From assembly GCA_030431975.1 (NCBI GenBank), contig JAUIHP010000007.1:1-64000 (forward strand): a DNA stretch of 64,000 nucleotides, given 5' to 3'. Numbering within the stretch: position 1 is the stretch's first letter; every line of letters starts with the position of its first letter. Origin of the DNA: a bacterium (GTDB taxonomy: Bacteria; Eisenbacteria; RBG-16-71-46; CAIMUX01). Shown here piece by piece: positions 23,147 to 31,084 of the stretch. Below the pieces are notes generated by a model. It saw nothing but the letters and a program-made list of their open reading frames with translations. It did not search any database and was not told the origin of the DNA. The translations under genes and the position numbers were made by a program.

Positions 23147-25333
23147 ATGAGAGTCGACGCCACAGCCACAGCCACAGCCACAGCCACAGCCACAGCCACA
23201 GGAATGACCTCGACCTCGACCGTCGAACGGAAGAGACTTGCGGTTGCCCCTGATTGGCCGAATGTCTCTCTTGCGCGCTCTGCTCGTACGCGTGAACAGC
23301 GCATCGACGAGCGGCTCCGCGACACGGAGTCCCAACTCGCCCTGACCAAGGTGGCTCGAATCGAACTCGCGGGTCGCATCGGGCGCGAGGTCGACCCTTT
23401 GGACCTCGGATATTCCCGCGCTGCCGTCTTTTCGATAGAAGAGCTGGGAGTCAGCCACCGTTCTTTTCAGGACTTGGTCCGCATCGCAGGCGAGTTCCGG
23501 TCCCGGCCTCTGCTGCGTCGCGCCATGGAGGCGGGGATAGTTTGCGAATCCAGGATTCTTGCGATTCTCCCGGCCCTCAACGACGACAACGAGGTCGAAT
23601 GGATCCGCCGTGCCTGTTCTCTCACGACGAAGGGCCTGAAAAAGCTCGTGCAGCAATACAAAGATCGTCAGGTTGCGGAGAAACCAGCAGCTTGTAGCGC
23701 ATCTCGCCTCGATGCACGTTCGCCTCGGGAGATGACTCACGTGGTCGATGTCGAGTGCCCGACGCGGTTCCGTTGGATGTTCGACGCTTTCGGGGAAGAC
23801 GTCGCGCGCCGAACCGGTCGTCCGGCGAGTTTCAGTCAGACCCTGGAGATTCTTCTGGCGGATTTCGAGATCTTGAGTGTTACCGATGCAGGCCTGGGTA
23901 CGAACGCGCCTCCGGAATCCCAGCGGAGAGCAATGTCGGTCACTCGAATCACTGACGGCGAGGAACGCGTTCTCGGTAAGTCTCGTATCTCGGATCTGGA
24001 AGCGCTGCTGGGAGCTGAGGTCGCGAACAATGCCTATGCCGAATTCCTCGTTCCTGGGACCTCAACAGCGGAAGCTCCGGCCCCAGACTTAGCAGATACG
24101 GATGACGCGGGCACGGATGACGCAGGCATGGGTGACGCAGGTACGGATGACGCGGACAAGGATGACCCAGATATCCAAGTCGAGAACCCGGACACAGATG
24201 CGGACCCAAATTTGGAGTTCGAACCGAACATCCGGAGCCATGCGGAAGGCTTGATTCGAGATTTTCGTGCGCTCGAGTCCAGGTTACGGACTCTCCGCAC
24301 TCACCAAGCGTCGCTGCTGCACGAAATCCGTTCCAACCGGGGATGGCACGGACTCGGCTTCAGCTGCTTTGGAGACTATGTCGAAGACCGTTTGGGCATC
24401 TCCGTCCGAACAGCCAATCAATGGATCCGCGCCTGGCAGATGCGCTCCCGCACTCTCCACGAAGCGCAGTCAACAGAGAAACTGAAAACGACTTCGTTTC
24501 TCGCGCTCAGTCGCATTGATCGGGCGGAGCCGGACGGTGAGTGCATGCGCCTTTGGCGGCAACGCGCAACAACGGTGACCGCCGCCGTTCTCGAACAGCA
24601 GGTCCGTTGGGCTCTGGCACACGATGACTTTCGGCGGCCGAAGACAACCGAGCCTGGCATTGAAAGCGACTCTCGCGCCGAAGCTTCGTTGCGTTTGGCT
24701 CCGCCGTCGGAAGAGGCCTGGCCGGCGATTGCCGCTCGGCTTCGTCAGACTCCGGAACTCATCTCATTACCCGCATTCCATGAGGCGGCCGCCGAATACG
24801 AAGCGGATCCAGCCGCTCCCGAACTGGCGACTGATCTCTTCGGGAAGATTTCTGCGCGCACCTGGGAAGAGATGATTCGAGTTCCGGATCCAACGGAGCA
24901 GTGTTCGACGATTATCCGCTTCAGCGCTGACTTGGACATGTTGTGCGCTCTCCAACGTACCTTTGCAGGCCTCCGCGTCGCCTACGGAGAGGACAAACCG
25001 GATTGGTGGTGTCTCGAAGTCATGGTTCTTCATGTCCGCAACAGCTGGGCGGCCGGTGACCGGGACTTTCGCCGCCGTACTTCCGAGTTCGAAATCCTCG
25101 CTCGCGACGGATTCCAGTGCACGTCCCCACGCTGTAACGCTCGAACGAACCTCAACGTGCATCACATCGTCTTTCGATCCCACGGCGGATCGGATGACCC
25201 ATCGAATCTCACGACGCTGTGCGCGGCGTGTCACTTGCAAGGGGTTCACGTCCGCGGAACAATCGCCGTGGGTGGATCGGCCCCCCACAACCTGGAATGG
25301 AGTTACGGTCCAAGGGCCAAGCTCGGTGACTAG
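23147..25333 (+). CDS. Large HNH-motif protein, DUF222-like architecture
   Basis: A 728-aa protein with a C-terminal HNH nuclease zinc finger: CTSPRCNARTNLNVHHIVF with a following SDDPSNLTTLCAACH (His-Asn-His pattern and two Cys pairs). The long N-terminal part is helical and has two related halves: ERLRDTESQLALTKVARIEL and a later DFRALESRLRTLRTHQASLL, each followed by a helix-turn-helix-like stretch (CFGDYVEDRLGISVRTANQ). Proteins like this occur in many copies in some actinobacteria and delta-like genomes and have been linked to mobile elements; their role is unclear. ATG at 23147 follows GAGGACTCC and lies below the promoter; the frame is open from 22931. Two tandem-repeat tracts sit inside (Ala-Thr at the N-terminus, Thr-Asp-Asp-Ala-Gly at about 318-342). 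Confidence 0.82.
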   Translation: MRVDATATATATATATATGMTSTSTVERKRLAVAPDWPNVSLARSARTREQRIDERLRDTESQLALTKVARIELAGRIGREVDPLDLGYSRAAVFSIEELGVSHRSFQDLVRIAGEFRSRPLLRRAMEAGIVCESRILAILPALNDDNEVEWIRRACSLTTKGLKKLVQQYKDRQVAEKPAACSASRLDARSPREMTHVVDVECPTRFRWMFDAFGEDVARRTGRPASFSQTLEILLADFEILSVTDAGLGTNAPPESQRRAMSVTRITDGEERVLGKSRISDLEALLGAEVANNAYAEFLVPGTSTAEAPAPDLADTDDAGTDDAGMGDAGTDDADKDDPDIQVENPDTDADPNLEFEPNIRSHAEGLIRDFRALESRLRTLRTHQASLLHEIRSNRGWHGLGFSCFGDYVEDRLGISVRTANQWIRAWQMRSRTLHEAQSTEKLKTTSFLALSRIDRAEPDGECMRLWRQRATTVTAAVLEQQVRWALAHDDFRRPKTTEPGIESDSRAEASLRLAPPSEEAWPAIAARLRQTPELISLPAFHEAAAEYEADPAAPELATDLFGKISARTWEEMIRVPDPTEQCSTIIRFSADLDMLCALQRTFAGLRVAYGEDKPDWWCLEVMVLHVRNSWAAGDRDFRRRTSEFEILARDGFQCTSPRCNARTNLNVHHIVFRSHGGSDDPSNLTTLCAACHLQGVHVRGTIAVGGSAPHNLEWSYGPRAKLGD
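23159..23200 (+). repeat. In-frame GCCACA hexamer tract
   Basis: Seven perfect GCCACA units encode (Ala-Thr)7 at residues 5-18 of the HNH protein. The repeats are perfect, so the tract is probably recent or unstable. Confidence 0.97.
24098..24172 (+). repeat. In-frame 15-bp repeats in the HNH gene
   Basis: Five imperfect 15-bp units (ACGGATGACGCGGGC type) encode Thr-Asp-Asp-Ala-Gly repeats that join the two halves of the HNH protein as an acidic linker. Confidence 0.9.
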
Positions 25334-25470
25334 AATGGTAACTGGGCCCTGCGGCCGGGCGCGGGCGCGGCGCCGAGCTCGTTGGCAGGGTTGCTGACTC
25401 AGTGGCAAGGTTGCTGAGTCCGCTTCGGCGGCATCTTTAGACACAGCCACCAAGGGAGATCACAAACAAC

Positions 25471-26289
25471 ATGTGGGCTTTGGAAAATCGAAAGGCGGTC
25501 GTCCTGGCCGCGAGTCAGGGACTTGGTCTTGGGATCGCGACCGAGATGGCGCTGGCTGGTGCGAAAGTCCTGCTCGTCAGTCGCAGCCTGGACAAGCTCG
25601 AGAAAGCCAAGAAAGAGATCGCGCAGACTCATCACCGTGAGGGCCTGTCTTTCGCTGGGACGTCGTTTCATGAGCCATTGGTCCACGCTGCGGACCTCTC
25701 GGACACGAACTCCCGGGCCGACCTCATTGCAACGGCCGCGCAGCACCTGGATGGTATCGACATCGTCGTCAACAACAACGGCGGGCCACCGCCGGGACGG
25801 TTCGAACAACTCGGCCCGGACCAGTGGCGAAACGCGTATGACCTTCTCATCCATGGGTACATGGAGATCTTCCAGTCGGCCCTACCGCATCTACGAAAGA
25901 GCAACGCGCCGCGCTTCCTGACCGTGACATCGATCTCGTCGAAGGAACCGATTCCCGGGCTCGTCCTCTCCAACGTTTTTCGCTCCGGGCTGGTCGGCCT
26001 GGCCAAGACGTTGGCGCAGGAATACGCCGCCGAAGGAATCCTCGTGAACAACATCGCTCCGGGAATGTTCGATACCGATCGCCTGCAGGAGCTCGACGAG
26101 TTCACGGCCAAGGAACAAGGGCGAAGCATCGAAGACGTCCGCAAGGAGCGAACGGCGAGAATTCCGATCGGACGTTACGGTGACCCTCGGGAGCTGGGAC
26201 GGGCCGCCGTCTTTCTGGCTTCCTCGGCCAACACGATGGTGACCGGCCAGACGCTCCTGGTCGACGGCGGGCTCTACCGGGGCTTGTGA
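25471..26289 (+). CDS. Short-chain dehydrogenase/reductase family protein lacking the catalytic Tyr and Lys
   Basis: A 272-aa Rossmann protein. The cofactor loop is AASQGLGLGIA (13-23), NNNGG (101-105) replaces the usual NNAG, TSISS carries the conserved Ser region (153-157), and the end matches SDR proteins (VNNIAPGMFDTDRL; GQTLLVDGG). At the Tyr-x3-Lys position the protein has Ser167-Asn-Val-Phe-Arg171, so both catalytic residues are changed. Relatives with this change exist among proteins annotated as 3-oxoacyl-ACP reductase-like; activity would be altered or lost. GGGAGAT precedes the ATG. The 137 bp upstream hold a short duplicated GGCA(G/A)GGTTGCTGA motif. Confidence 0.82.
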   Translation: MWALENRKAVVLAASQGLGLGIATEMALAGAKVLLVSRSLDKLEKAKKEIAQTHHREGLSFAGTSFHEPLVHAADLSDTNSRADLIATAAQHLDGIDIVVNNNGGPPPGRFEQLGPDQWRNAYDLLIHGYMEIFQSALPHLRKSNAPRFLTVTSISSKEPIPGLVLSNVFRSGLVGLAKTLAQEYAAEGILVNNIAPGMFDTDRLQELDEFTAKEQGRSIEDVRKERTARIPIGRYGDPRELGRAAVFLASSANTMVTGQTLLVDGGLYRGL

Positions 26290-26308
26290 CCCGGCCTGCC
26301 CCCGAGCT

Positions 26309-26355
26309 CGAACCCGAACCCGAACCCGAACCCGAACCCGAACCCGAACCCGAAC
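26309..26355. repeat. Intergenic CGAACC hexamer tract
   Basis: Seven perfect CGAACC units and a partial eighth follow the SDR stop codon by about 20 bases. Further downstream (26494-26531) are two 10-bp CGAGCCGACC-type units and four CAACC pentamers. None of this is coding. Confidence 0.95.
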
Positions 26356-26387
26356 TGCCACACACAGTCCGCCCCTCTACCACAGAT

Positions 26388-26417
26388 CTGACACAACCCC
26401 CGCGTATTTCCTATCAA
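26388..26417 (+). promoter_or_regulatory. Weak candidate promoter for macA
   Basis: CTGACA (26388-26393) and TATCAA (26412-26417) with an 18-bp spacer lie 140 bases upstream of macA, after the hexamer tract. The match is moderate and no other candidate in the gap is better. Confidence 0.3.
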
Positions 26418-26558
26418 CAAGAGTTGGGAGACCGACCTCCATGACTCGGCCGGCCATCGAGGTCGGCCGCAATGGACCGCCGAGCCAAGTCGAGCCGACC
26501 CGAGCCGACCCAACCCAACCCAACCCAACTTCATCCCCAACGAAGGGGGGAAACGCAC

Positions 26559-27833
26559 ATGAGACGCCTCATCCTTGTTCTGTCAGGTCTGGTCATCGTC
26601 GGCGCCGCCGCCTGGTTCGGATTCCGAAACCCGACAGAAGCTGCGCAGAGCTACCGCACGGTCACCGTCGAAGTCGGCTCCGTTCGCCGGACTATCTCCG
26701 CAACGGGAACCCTCGAGCCGAAGACCACCGTCGAGGTGGGGACCCAGGTGTCGGGCCAGATCGCAGAGATCCTCGTCGACTTCAACGATCCGGTCGAAGC
26801 CGGACAGGTCATCGCTCGCATCGACCCGCAGAACCTTGCCACCGCCGTGACCCAATCCGAGATCTCGCTCCGAAAAGCGAAAGCGGACTTGGCGGACAAG
26901 CAGCGGGAAGCGACCCGAATCGAAGGTCTCTATTCCCGCGACCTGGCCGCGGAAGTCGACCGCACAACGGCAGCCTATGGTCTGGAGATCGCGCAGGCGA
27001 ACTACGAGGCGGCCCAGATCGACCTCGATCGAGCGGAGCAAAACCTGCAGTACGCAACGATTCGCGCGCCGGTCTCGGGCGTCGTCATTGAAAGGTCGGT
27101 CGACGTGGGGCAGACGGTGGCGGCGAGTCTCTCGGCTCCCCAGCTTTTCGTCCTGGCCGCCGACCTTGGTGAAATGCAGATCCTGGCAACCGTCGACGAA
27201 AGCGATGTCGGCGAAGTCAAGCAGGGTCAGTTGGTGGAGTTCACCGTCCAGGCTTATCCGACCGAGACTTTCGCCGGGCAGGTTCGTCAGATTCGTCTGC
27301 AGCCGTCCCTGCAGGACAACGTGGTCAGCTACACCGTCGTCATTGCCGTCGACAACAGCCGGGAAGTGCTTCTTCCGGGTATGACGGCCACGGTCGACTT
27401 CGTCGTCGAAGAAGCCCAAGACGCTCTTACCGTGGCAAACGCCGCGCTGCGCTACCGGCCCTCGGAGTCGCTCCTCGCAGAGGCGATGGAAAACTCCAGG
27501 GACGCAAGCTCTGGTCAATCCTCACGTCAAAACGCTCCGCGTGAGATTGATCGGGAGTCGCGCGAGGCTGGTTCCCCCTACCGCTCCATGGTGATCTACC
27601 TGGGTGCGGACGGCCAGCCTCGCGTGGCTCCGATTCGTACGGGCATCTCTGACGGGTCGGTCACGACCGTCGAGAGTCCGGTCCTTGAAGAGGGCATGAC
27701 CGTTGTGACGGGCCAGTCTTCAGGAGGGGCATCGGACGCGTCATCGTCCTCGTCCTCCACGACGCGGAATCCGTTCGAGTCCAACGACAACAGCAATCGT
27801 CGTCGAGGCCCGGGCCGACCGGGTGGCTTCTGA
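26559..27833 (+). CDS. macA: MacA-like periplasmic adaptor of an ABC exporter
   Basis: A 424-aa membrane fusion protein. A single N-terminal anchor (about 4-22) is followed by the lipoyl half (VGSVRRTISATGTLEP ... GTQVSGQIAEILVDFNDPV), a coiled-coil hairpin (about 95-165), the second lipoyl half (YATIRAPVSGVVIERSVDVG) and beta-barrel domains (LVEFTVQAYPTETFAGQVRQI). It links the inner-membrane MacB to an outer-membrane TolC-type channel. ATG at 26559 follows GAAGGGGGG; the open frame begins at 26472. The C-terminus is Ser-rich and polar. Its stop is followed at once by the macB ATPase region, so the three genes form one operon. Confidence 0.88.
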   Translation: MRRLILVLSGLVIVGAAAWFGFRNPTEAAQSYRTVTVEVGSVRRTISATGTLEPKTTVEVGTQVSGQIAEILVDFNDPVEAGQVIARIDPQNLATAVTQSEISLRKAKADLADKQREATRIEGLYSRDLAAEVDRTTAAYGLEIAQANYEAAQIDLDRAEQNLQYATIRAPVSGVVIERSVDVGQTVAASLSAPQLFVLAADLGEMQILATVDESDVGEVKQGQLVEFTVQAYPTETFAGQVRQIRLQPSLQDNVVSYTVVIAVDNSREVLLPGMTATVDFVVEEAQDALTVANAALRYRPSESLLAEAMENSRDASSGQSSRQNAPREIDRESREAGSPYRSMVIYLGADGQPRVAPIRTGISDGSVTTVESPVLEEGMTVVTGQSSGGASDASSSSSSTTRNPFESNDNSNRRRGPGRPGGF

Positions 27834-27883
27834 TGAGTCGAATAACAACGAAGACCTCCGAGTTTCAAGAAGAGGACTCAGTC

Positions 27884-28705
27884 ATGGACACACCGGTCGT
27901 ACAAACCAACGCGTTGACTCGCACCTACATCATGGGCCGAAACCGCGTCGATGCGCTTCGAGGCGTGGACCTCTGTGTACGTCGCGGAGAGATGGTCTCC
28001 ATCATGGGCGCATCGGGCTCAGGGAAATCGACGCTCATGAACCTGCTGGGTTGCCTGGATCGCCCGAGTACGGGGGCCTACAACCTTGATGGTGTCGAGG
28101 TCGCGAATCTCAGCAAGAACGAACTGGCCGAAGTCCGCAGTCGAAAGATCGGCTTCGTCTTTCAGGGCTTCCACCTTCTGCCCCGCACGAGCGCACTCGA
28201 AAACGTCGAGCTTCCGCTTCTCTACCGGCGTGACAGCCTGACCACCCCGCCTCGAGAAGCGGCGAAGGCCGCTCTGCAACGAGTGGGTTTGGGAGATCGC
28301 ATGGACCACGATCCGAGCGAACTTTCGGGCGGACAGCAACAGCGGGTCGCGATCGCCCGAGCGTTGGTCACGTCGCCGGCGCTGCTTCTCGCGGACGAAC
28401 CGACGGGAAACCTCGACTCACGGACCTCGGTCGAAATCATGGCGCTGTTCCAGGAGCTTCACGCAGCGGGACTGACCGTCATTCTGGTCACGCACGAACC
28501 GGAAATCGCGCGATACACGGAGCGTATCGTTGAACTGAGAGACGGCCTTATCGTGCGGGACGTCCCGGTCGAAGATCCGGCCCGTGCCACGCACGACCTG
28601 AAGGAAGCGGCTCACGCCACCCAAGACCCGAACAATCCGACCCACGCCACCCGAGACCTGGATCATCCGCCCTCGCTCGTTCTCGCGGCCGGAGGTGAAT
28701 CATGA
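27884..28705 (+). CDS. MacB-type ABC transporter ATPase (LolD/MacB family)
   Basis: A 273-aa ATPase with Walker [11 protein letters not shown]-loop [10 protein letters not shown], signature LSGGQQQRV and Walker [13 protein letters not shown], all of the MacB/LolD type. E. coli MacB fuses this domain to its permease; here the permease is separate. The frame is open from an ATG at 27833 that overlaps the macA stop by one base, but the ATG at 27884 has AAGAGGA seven bases upstream and gives the usual start ([11 protein letters not shown]). The last 35 residues repeat an AlaThrHisAsp/AlaThrGlnAsp/AlaThrArgAsp pattern. The stop TGA overlaps an ATG that begins a 24-codon ORF. Confidence 0.9.
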   Translation: MDTPVVQTNALTRTYIMGRNRVDALRGVDLCVRRGEMVSIMGASGSGKSTLMNLLGCLDRPSTGAYNLDGVEVANLSKNELAEVRSRKIGFVFQGFHLLPRTSALENVELPLLYRRDSLTTPPREAAKAALQRVGLGDRMDHDPSELSGGQQQRVAIARALVTSPALLLADEPTGNLDSRTSVEIMALFQELHAAGLTVILVTHEPEIARYTERIVELRDGLIVRDVPVEDPARATHDLKEAAHATQDPNNPTHATRDLDHPPSLVLAAGGES

Positions 28706-28776
28706 GTGGGTACCCGTTTGACCGCAGGCCCTCCGCACGCGCCAGACGAGTGCCAGTAGCCGGAGGTGAATCATGA
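28702..28776 (+). CDS. 24-codon ORF with duplicated gene junction, probable deletion remnant
   Basis: The 18-bp string GCCGGAGGTGAATCATGA ends the ATPase gene (28688-28705) and recurs 71 bp later (28759-28776), where it starts the permease. Between the copies is an intact frame of 24 codons that begins at the first ATG and, like the ATPase, ends in Ala-Gly-Gly-Glu-Ser, with its own TGA overlapping the permease ATG. This looks like either a tandem duplication of the junction or the two ends of a deleted gene. It may still serve in translational coupling; a functional peptide is unlikely. Confidence 0.5.
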   Translation: MSGYPFDRRPSARARRVPVAGGES

Positions 28777-29993
28777 CCTGGCATCGCCTACTCGGAATGG
28801 CCCTGCGCAGCCTCATCCGAAACCGACTTCGTGCGGCCCTGACGACCTTGGGTGTCGTCATCGGCGTCGGCGCGGTCATCGTCATGGTGGCGATCGGCGA
28901 AGGCGCGCAGCGAGTCATCGAACAACAGATCGAAAACCTGGGAACCAACCTCATCGTCGTGACGCCGGGATCGACGACGGTGGGTGGTGCACGTCAAGGG
29001 GCGGGAAGCGCATCACGACTGACAACGGAGGACGCGGAATTCCTCCAACGGGAGACTCAGCTTCTCGCCCACGTTTCGCCGGTCATCGCGACCTTCTCAC
29101 AGATTGTGGGCGGCGACGGCAACTGGCGCGCCCCGATCTCGGGAGTTGATGTGGACTACTTCGAGATCCGCGATTGGGAAATCGCAGAAGGAAGAGCCTT
29201 CGACGCCTCCGACCTTCAGGGAAAACGCAAGGTCGCGATTCTTGGCAGCACCGTTGCGAGTCAGCTCTTCGGCGACGACTCGGATCCGGTCGGAGCGAGT
29301 GTACGCATTCGCAACGTTCCGTTCGAAGTCATCGGAGTCCTTGCCGAGAAGGGACAAACGGCTGACGGAGGAGACCAGGATGACGTGGTTTTGGCACCTT
29401 ACACAACTGTCCAGACGAGACTGAGCGGGCGCCAGTTCGTCGCCCAGATTCTGGGTAGCGCCTACTCTGCAGAAGAGGTCGGGGAGGCGCAGGAAGAAGT
29501 GGCCCTGCTGCTCCGCGAGTCCCGCCAACTTGGCAGCTGGGAAGAAGACGACTTCACCGTTCGCAACCAAACGCAGATCGCCGAAGCCGCGGCGGGCACG
29601 ACCGAGACCATGACCGTCCTCCTGGCTTCCATCGCGGGAATCTCGCTGGTCGTCGGCGGAATCGGAATCATGAACATCATGCTCGTTTCCGTCACGGAGC
29701 GGACGCGGGAGATCGGGCTCCGCATGGCATTGGGTGCAAGGGGATCCGACGTCTTGTCCCAGTTCCTCATCGAGAGCCTCGTTCTCTCTGCGGCGGGAGG
29801 GCTGCTTGGGCTGCTCCTGGGTGCGGGAAGCGCGTTCGTGCTGTCTCTCAGCACGGGCTGGGCGGTATCGCTGTCCGTTTCCACAATACTCGTAGCGATG
29901 GGATTCGCTGCCGTCGTCGGAGTCGTCTTCGGGTTTTACCCGGCGAGACGCGCCGCGAGTCTCGATCCTATTGCCGCGCTCAGGTTCAGTTGA
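28773..29993 (+). CDS. MacB-type ABC transporter permease (FtsX/MacB PCD)
   Basis: A 406-aa permease with the MacB layout: an N-terminal membrane helix (about 18-45, RAALTTLGVVIGVGAVIVMVA), a large periplasmic core (EQQIENLGTNLIVVTPG to the SARGS-like middle), and three C-terminal helices (SIAGISLVVGGIGIMNIMLVS; SLVLSAAGGLLGLLL; LVAMGFAAVVGVVFGFYP). The last residues (ARRAASLDPIAALR) are the family signature. It has a GGAGGTGAATC ribosome binding site. It works with the preceding ATPase and MacA to drive export through a TolC-like channel. No TolC gene is adjacent; an outer-membrane factor is encoded at 35946. Confidence 0.92.
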   Translation: MTWHRLLGMALRSLIRNRLRAALTTLGVVIGVGAVIVMVAIGEGAQRVIEQQIENLGTNLIVVTPGSTTVGGARQGAGSASRLTTEDAEFLQRETQLLAHVSPVIATFSQIVGGDGNWRAPISGVDVDYFEIRDWEIAEGRAFDASDLQGKRKVAILGSTVASQLFGDDSDPVGASVRIRNVPFEVIGVLAEKGQTADGGDQDDVVLAPYTTVQTRLSGRQFVAQILGSAYSAEEVGEAQEEVALLLRESRQLGSWEEDDFTVRNQTQIAEAAAGTTETMTVLLASIAGISLVVGGIGIMNIMLVSVTERTREIGLRMALGARGSDVLSQFLIESLVLSAAGGLLGLLLGAGSAFVLSLSTGWAVSLSVSTILVAMGFAAVVGVVFGFYPARRAASLDPIAALRFS

Positions 29994-30027
29994 TGTTCGA
30001 AAACCCAAAAGGGGGGAGGCACGACCG

Positions 30028-31035
30028 ATGAAAAGACGGAACGCACTGAAGCGGCTGGGAGCACTGGGAATCGCGGGAATGGCCGCACCGGCAGCGCAAA
30101 GTCATGCTGCAGAGCTACTGAGTCAAAAGCAGACGGGCTCCTGGGACTCGAGTCGCCGCGGTTGCTGGCTCACGCCTTCGGAAACCGAGGGACCGTACTA
30201 CTTCAACGCGAACCTCATTCGTGAGGACATCCGGACCGATGTCGACACGGGGGAGTTCCACGACGGAATACCGCTCCGGATGCACATCACCGTCATCGGT
30301 GAGGACTGCACGCCGTTGCCGAACCTGCTGGTCGATGTTTGGCATGCGGACAAGGATGGTGTCTATTCGGGTTACGTTCAGCCGGGTGGGAACACCGTCG
30401 GGGAAGACTTCATGCGCGGGATCCAGATCACCGACGGAAGCGGCCAGTGCACGTTCCTGACCAGCTACCCGGGTTGGTATCCGGGTCGCGCGACGCACAT
30501 CCACTTCAAGATCCGAATCGACACGACCACCTACGTCACGTCCCAGTGGGCGTTCCTCGATGAGGTCAACGATCTGATCTACGAAACTCCTCTCTACTCG
30601 GACCGTGGTTCCAATCCGACCACGAACGGTCAGGACGGAATCTTCGGCTCCGACGAGCCGCAGTACCAAGTCATGGACGTGGTCTACAACGAGGACACGG
30701 GCGAGTACGACGGCTTCTACACGATCGGCGTCGACGCTCCGACGACCAGCGTCGATGATGGTTTCCCGCAGGAGACGGCCGGGATTCTTCAGAATCGTCC
30801 GAACCCGTTCAAGACGTCGACCACCATTGCCTATCAGCTGCCGGAAAGCGGCCCGGTTCGGCTTACGGTCTACGACGTGATGGGGCGGCGCGTCGCGACG
30901 TTGGCAGAGGGCCAGCGCTCAGCCGGTATTCACGAAGTCCAGTTTGATGCCGGAGACTTGGAGAACGGGTACTACCTGGCCAAGTTGGTTGCGGCCGGAC
31001 AGACCTCGACTCGGGAAGTTCTGCTCCTTCGGTAA
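30028..31035 (+). CDS. Secreted intradiol ring-cleavage dioxygenase with C-terminal sorting domain
   Basis: A 335-aa protein. A Tat-like signal (RRNALKRLGALGIAGMAAPA) leads into an intradiol dioxygenase fold (CWLTPSETEGPYYFNANLIR; DVWHADKDGVYSGY; GWYPGRATHIHFKI). The Fe(III) ligands expected from the family are visible as Tyr113 (or 116), Tyr151, His157 and His159. Residues about 255-335 form a FlgD/Ig-like C-terminal domain (NRPNPFKTSTTIAYQLPE ... VYDVMGRRVATLAEG ... GYYLAKLVAAG), as used for T9SS-type sorting in FCB bacteria. ATG at 30028 follows GGGGGGAGG. The likely substrate is a catechol-type aromatic outside the cytoplasm. Confidence 0.86.
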   Translation: MKRRNALKRLGALGIAGMAAPAAQSHAAELLSQKQTGSWDSSRRGCWLTPSETEGPYYFNANLIREDIRTDVDTGEFHDGIPLRMHITVIGEDCTPLPNLLVDVWHADKDGVYSGYVQPGGNTVGEDFMRGIQITDGSGQCTFLTSYPGWYPGRATHIHFKIRIDTTTYVTSQWAFLDEVNDLIYETPLYSDRGSNPTTNGQDGIFGSDEPQYQVMDVVYNEDTGEYDGFYTIGVDAPTTSVDDGFPQETAGILQNRPNPFKTSTTIAYQLPESGPVRLTVYDVMGRRVATLAEGQRSAGIHEVQFDAGDLENGYYLAKLVAAGQTSTREVLLLR

Positions 31036-31044
31036 CAGCTGGAA

Positions 31045-31072
31045 GGCGCGTCCGGTAGAAGCCGGGCGCGCC
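31045..31072. terminator. Strong stem-loop between convergent genes
   Basis: GGCGCGTCCGG (31045-31055) pairs with CCGGGCGCGCC (31062-31072) through an 11-bp stem with one G-U pair and a TAGAAG loop. It lies 10 bases after the dioxygenase stop and 12 before the end of the convergent gene. There is no U-tract, so it may act with Rho or as a 3' barrier in both directions. Confidence 0.55.
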
Positions 31073-31084
31073 CTCTCGAACTGG

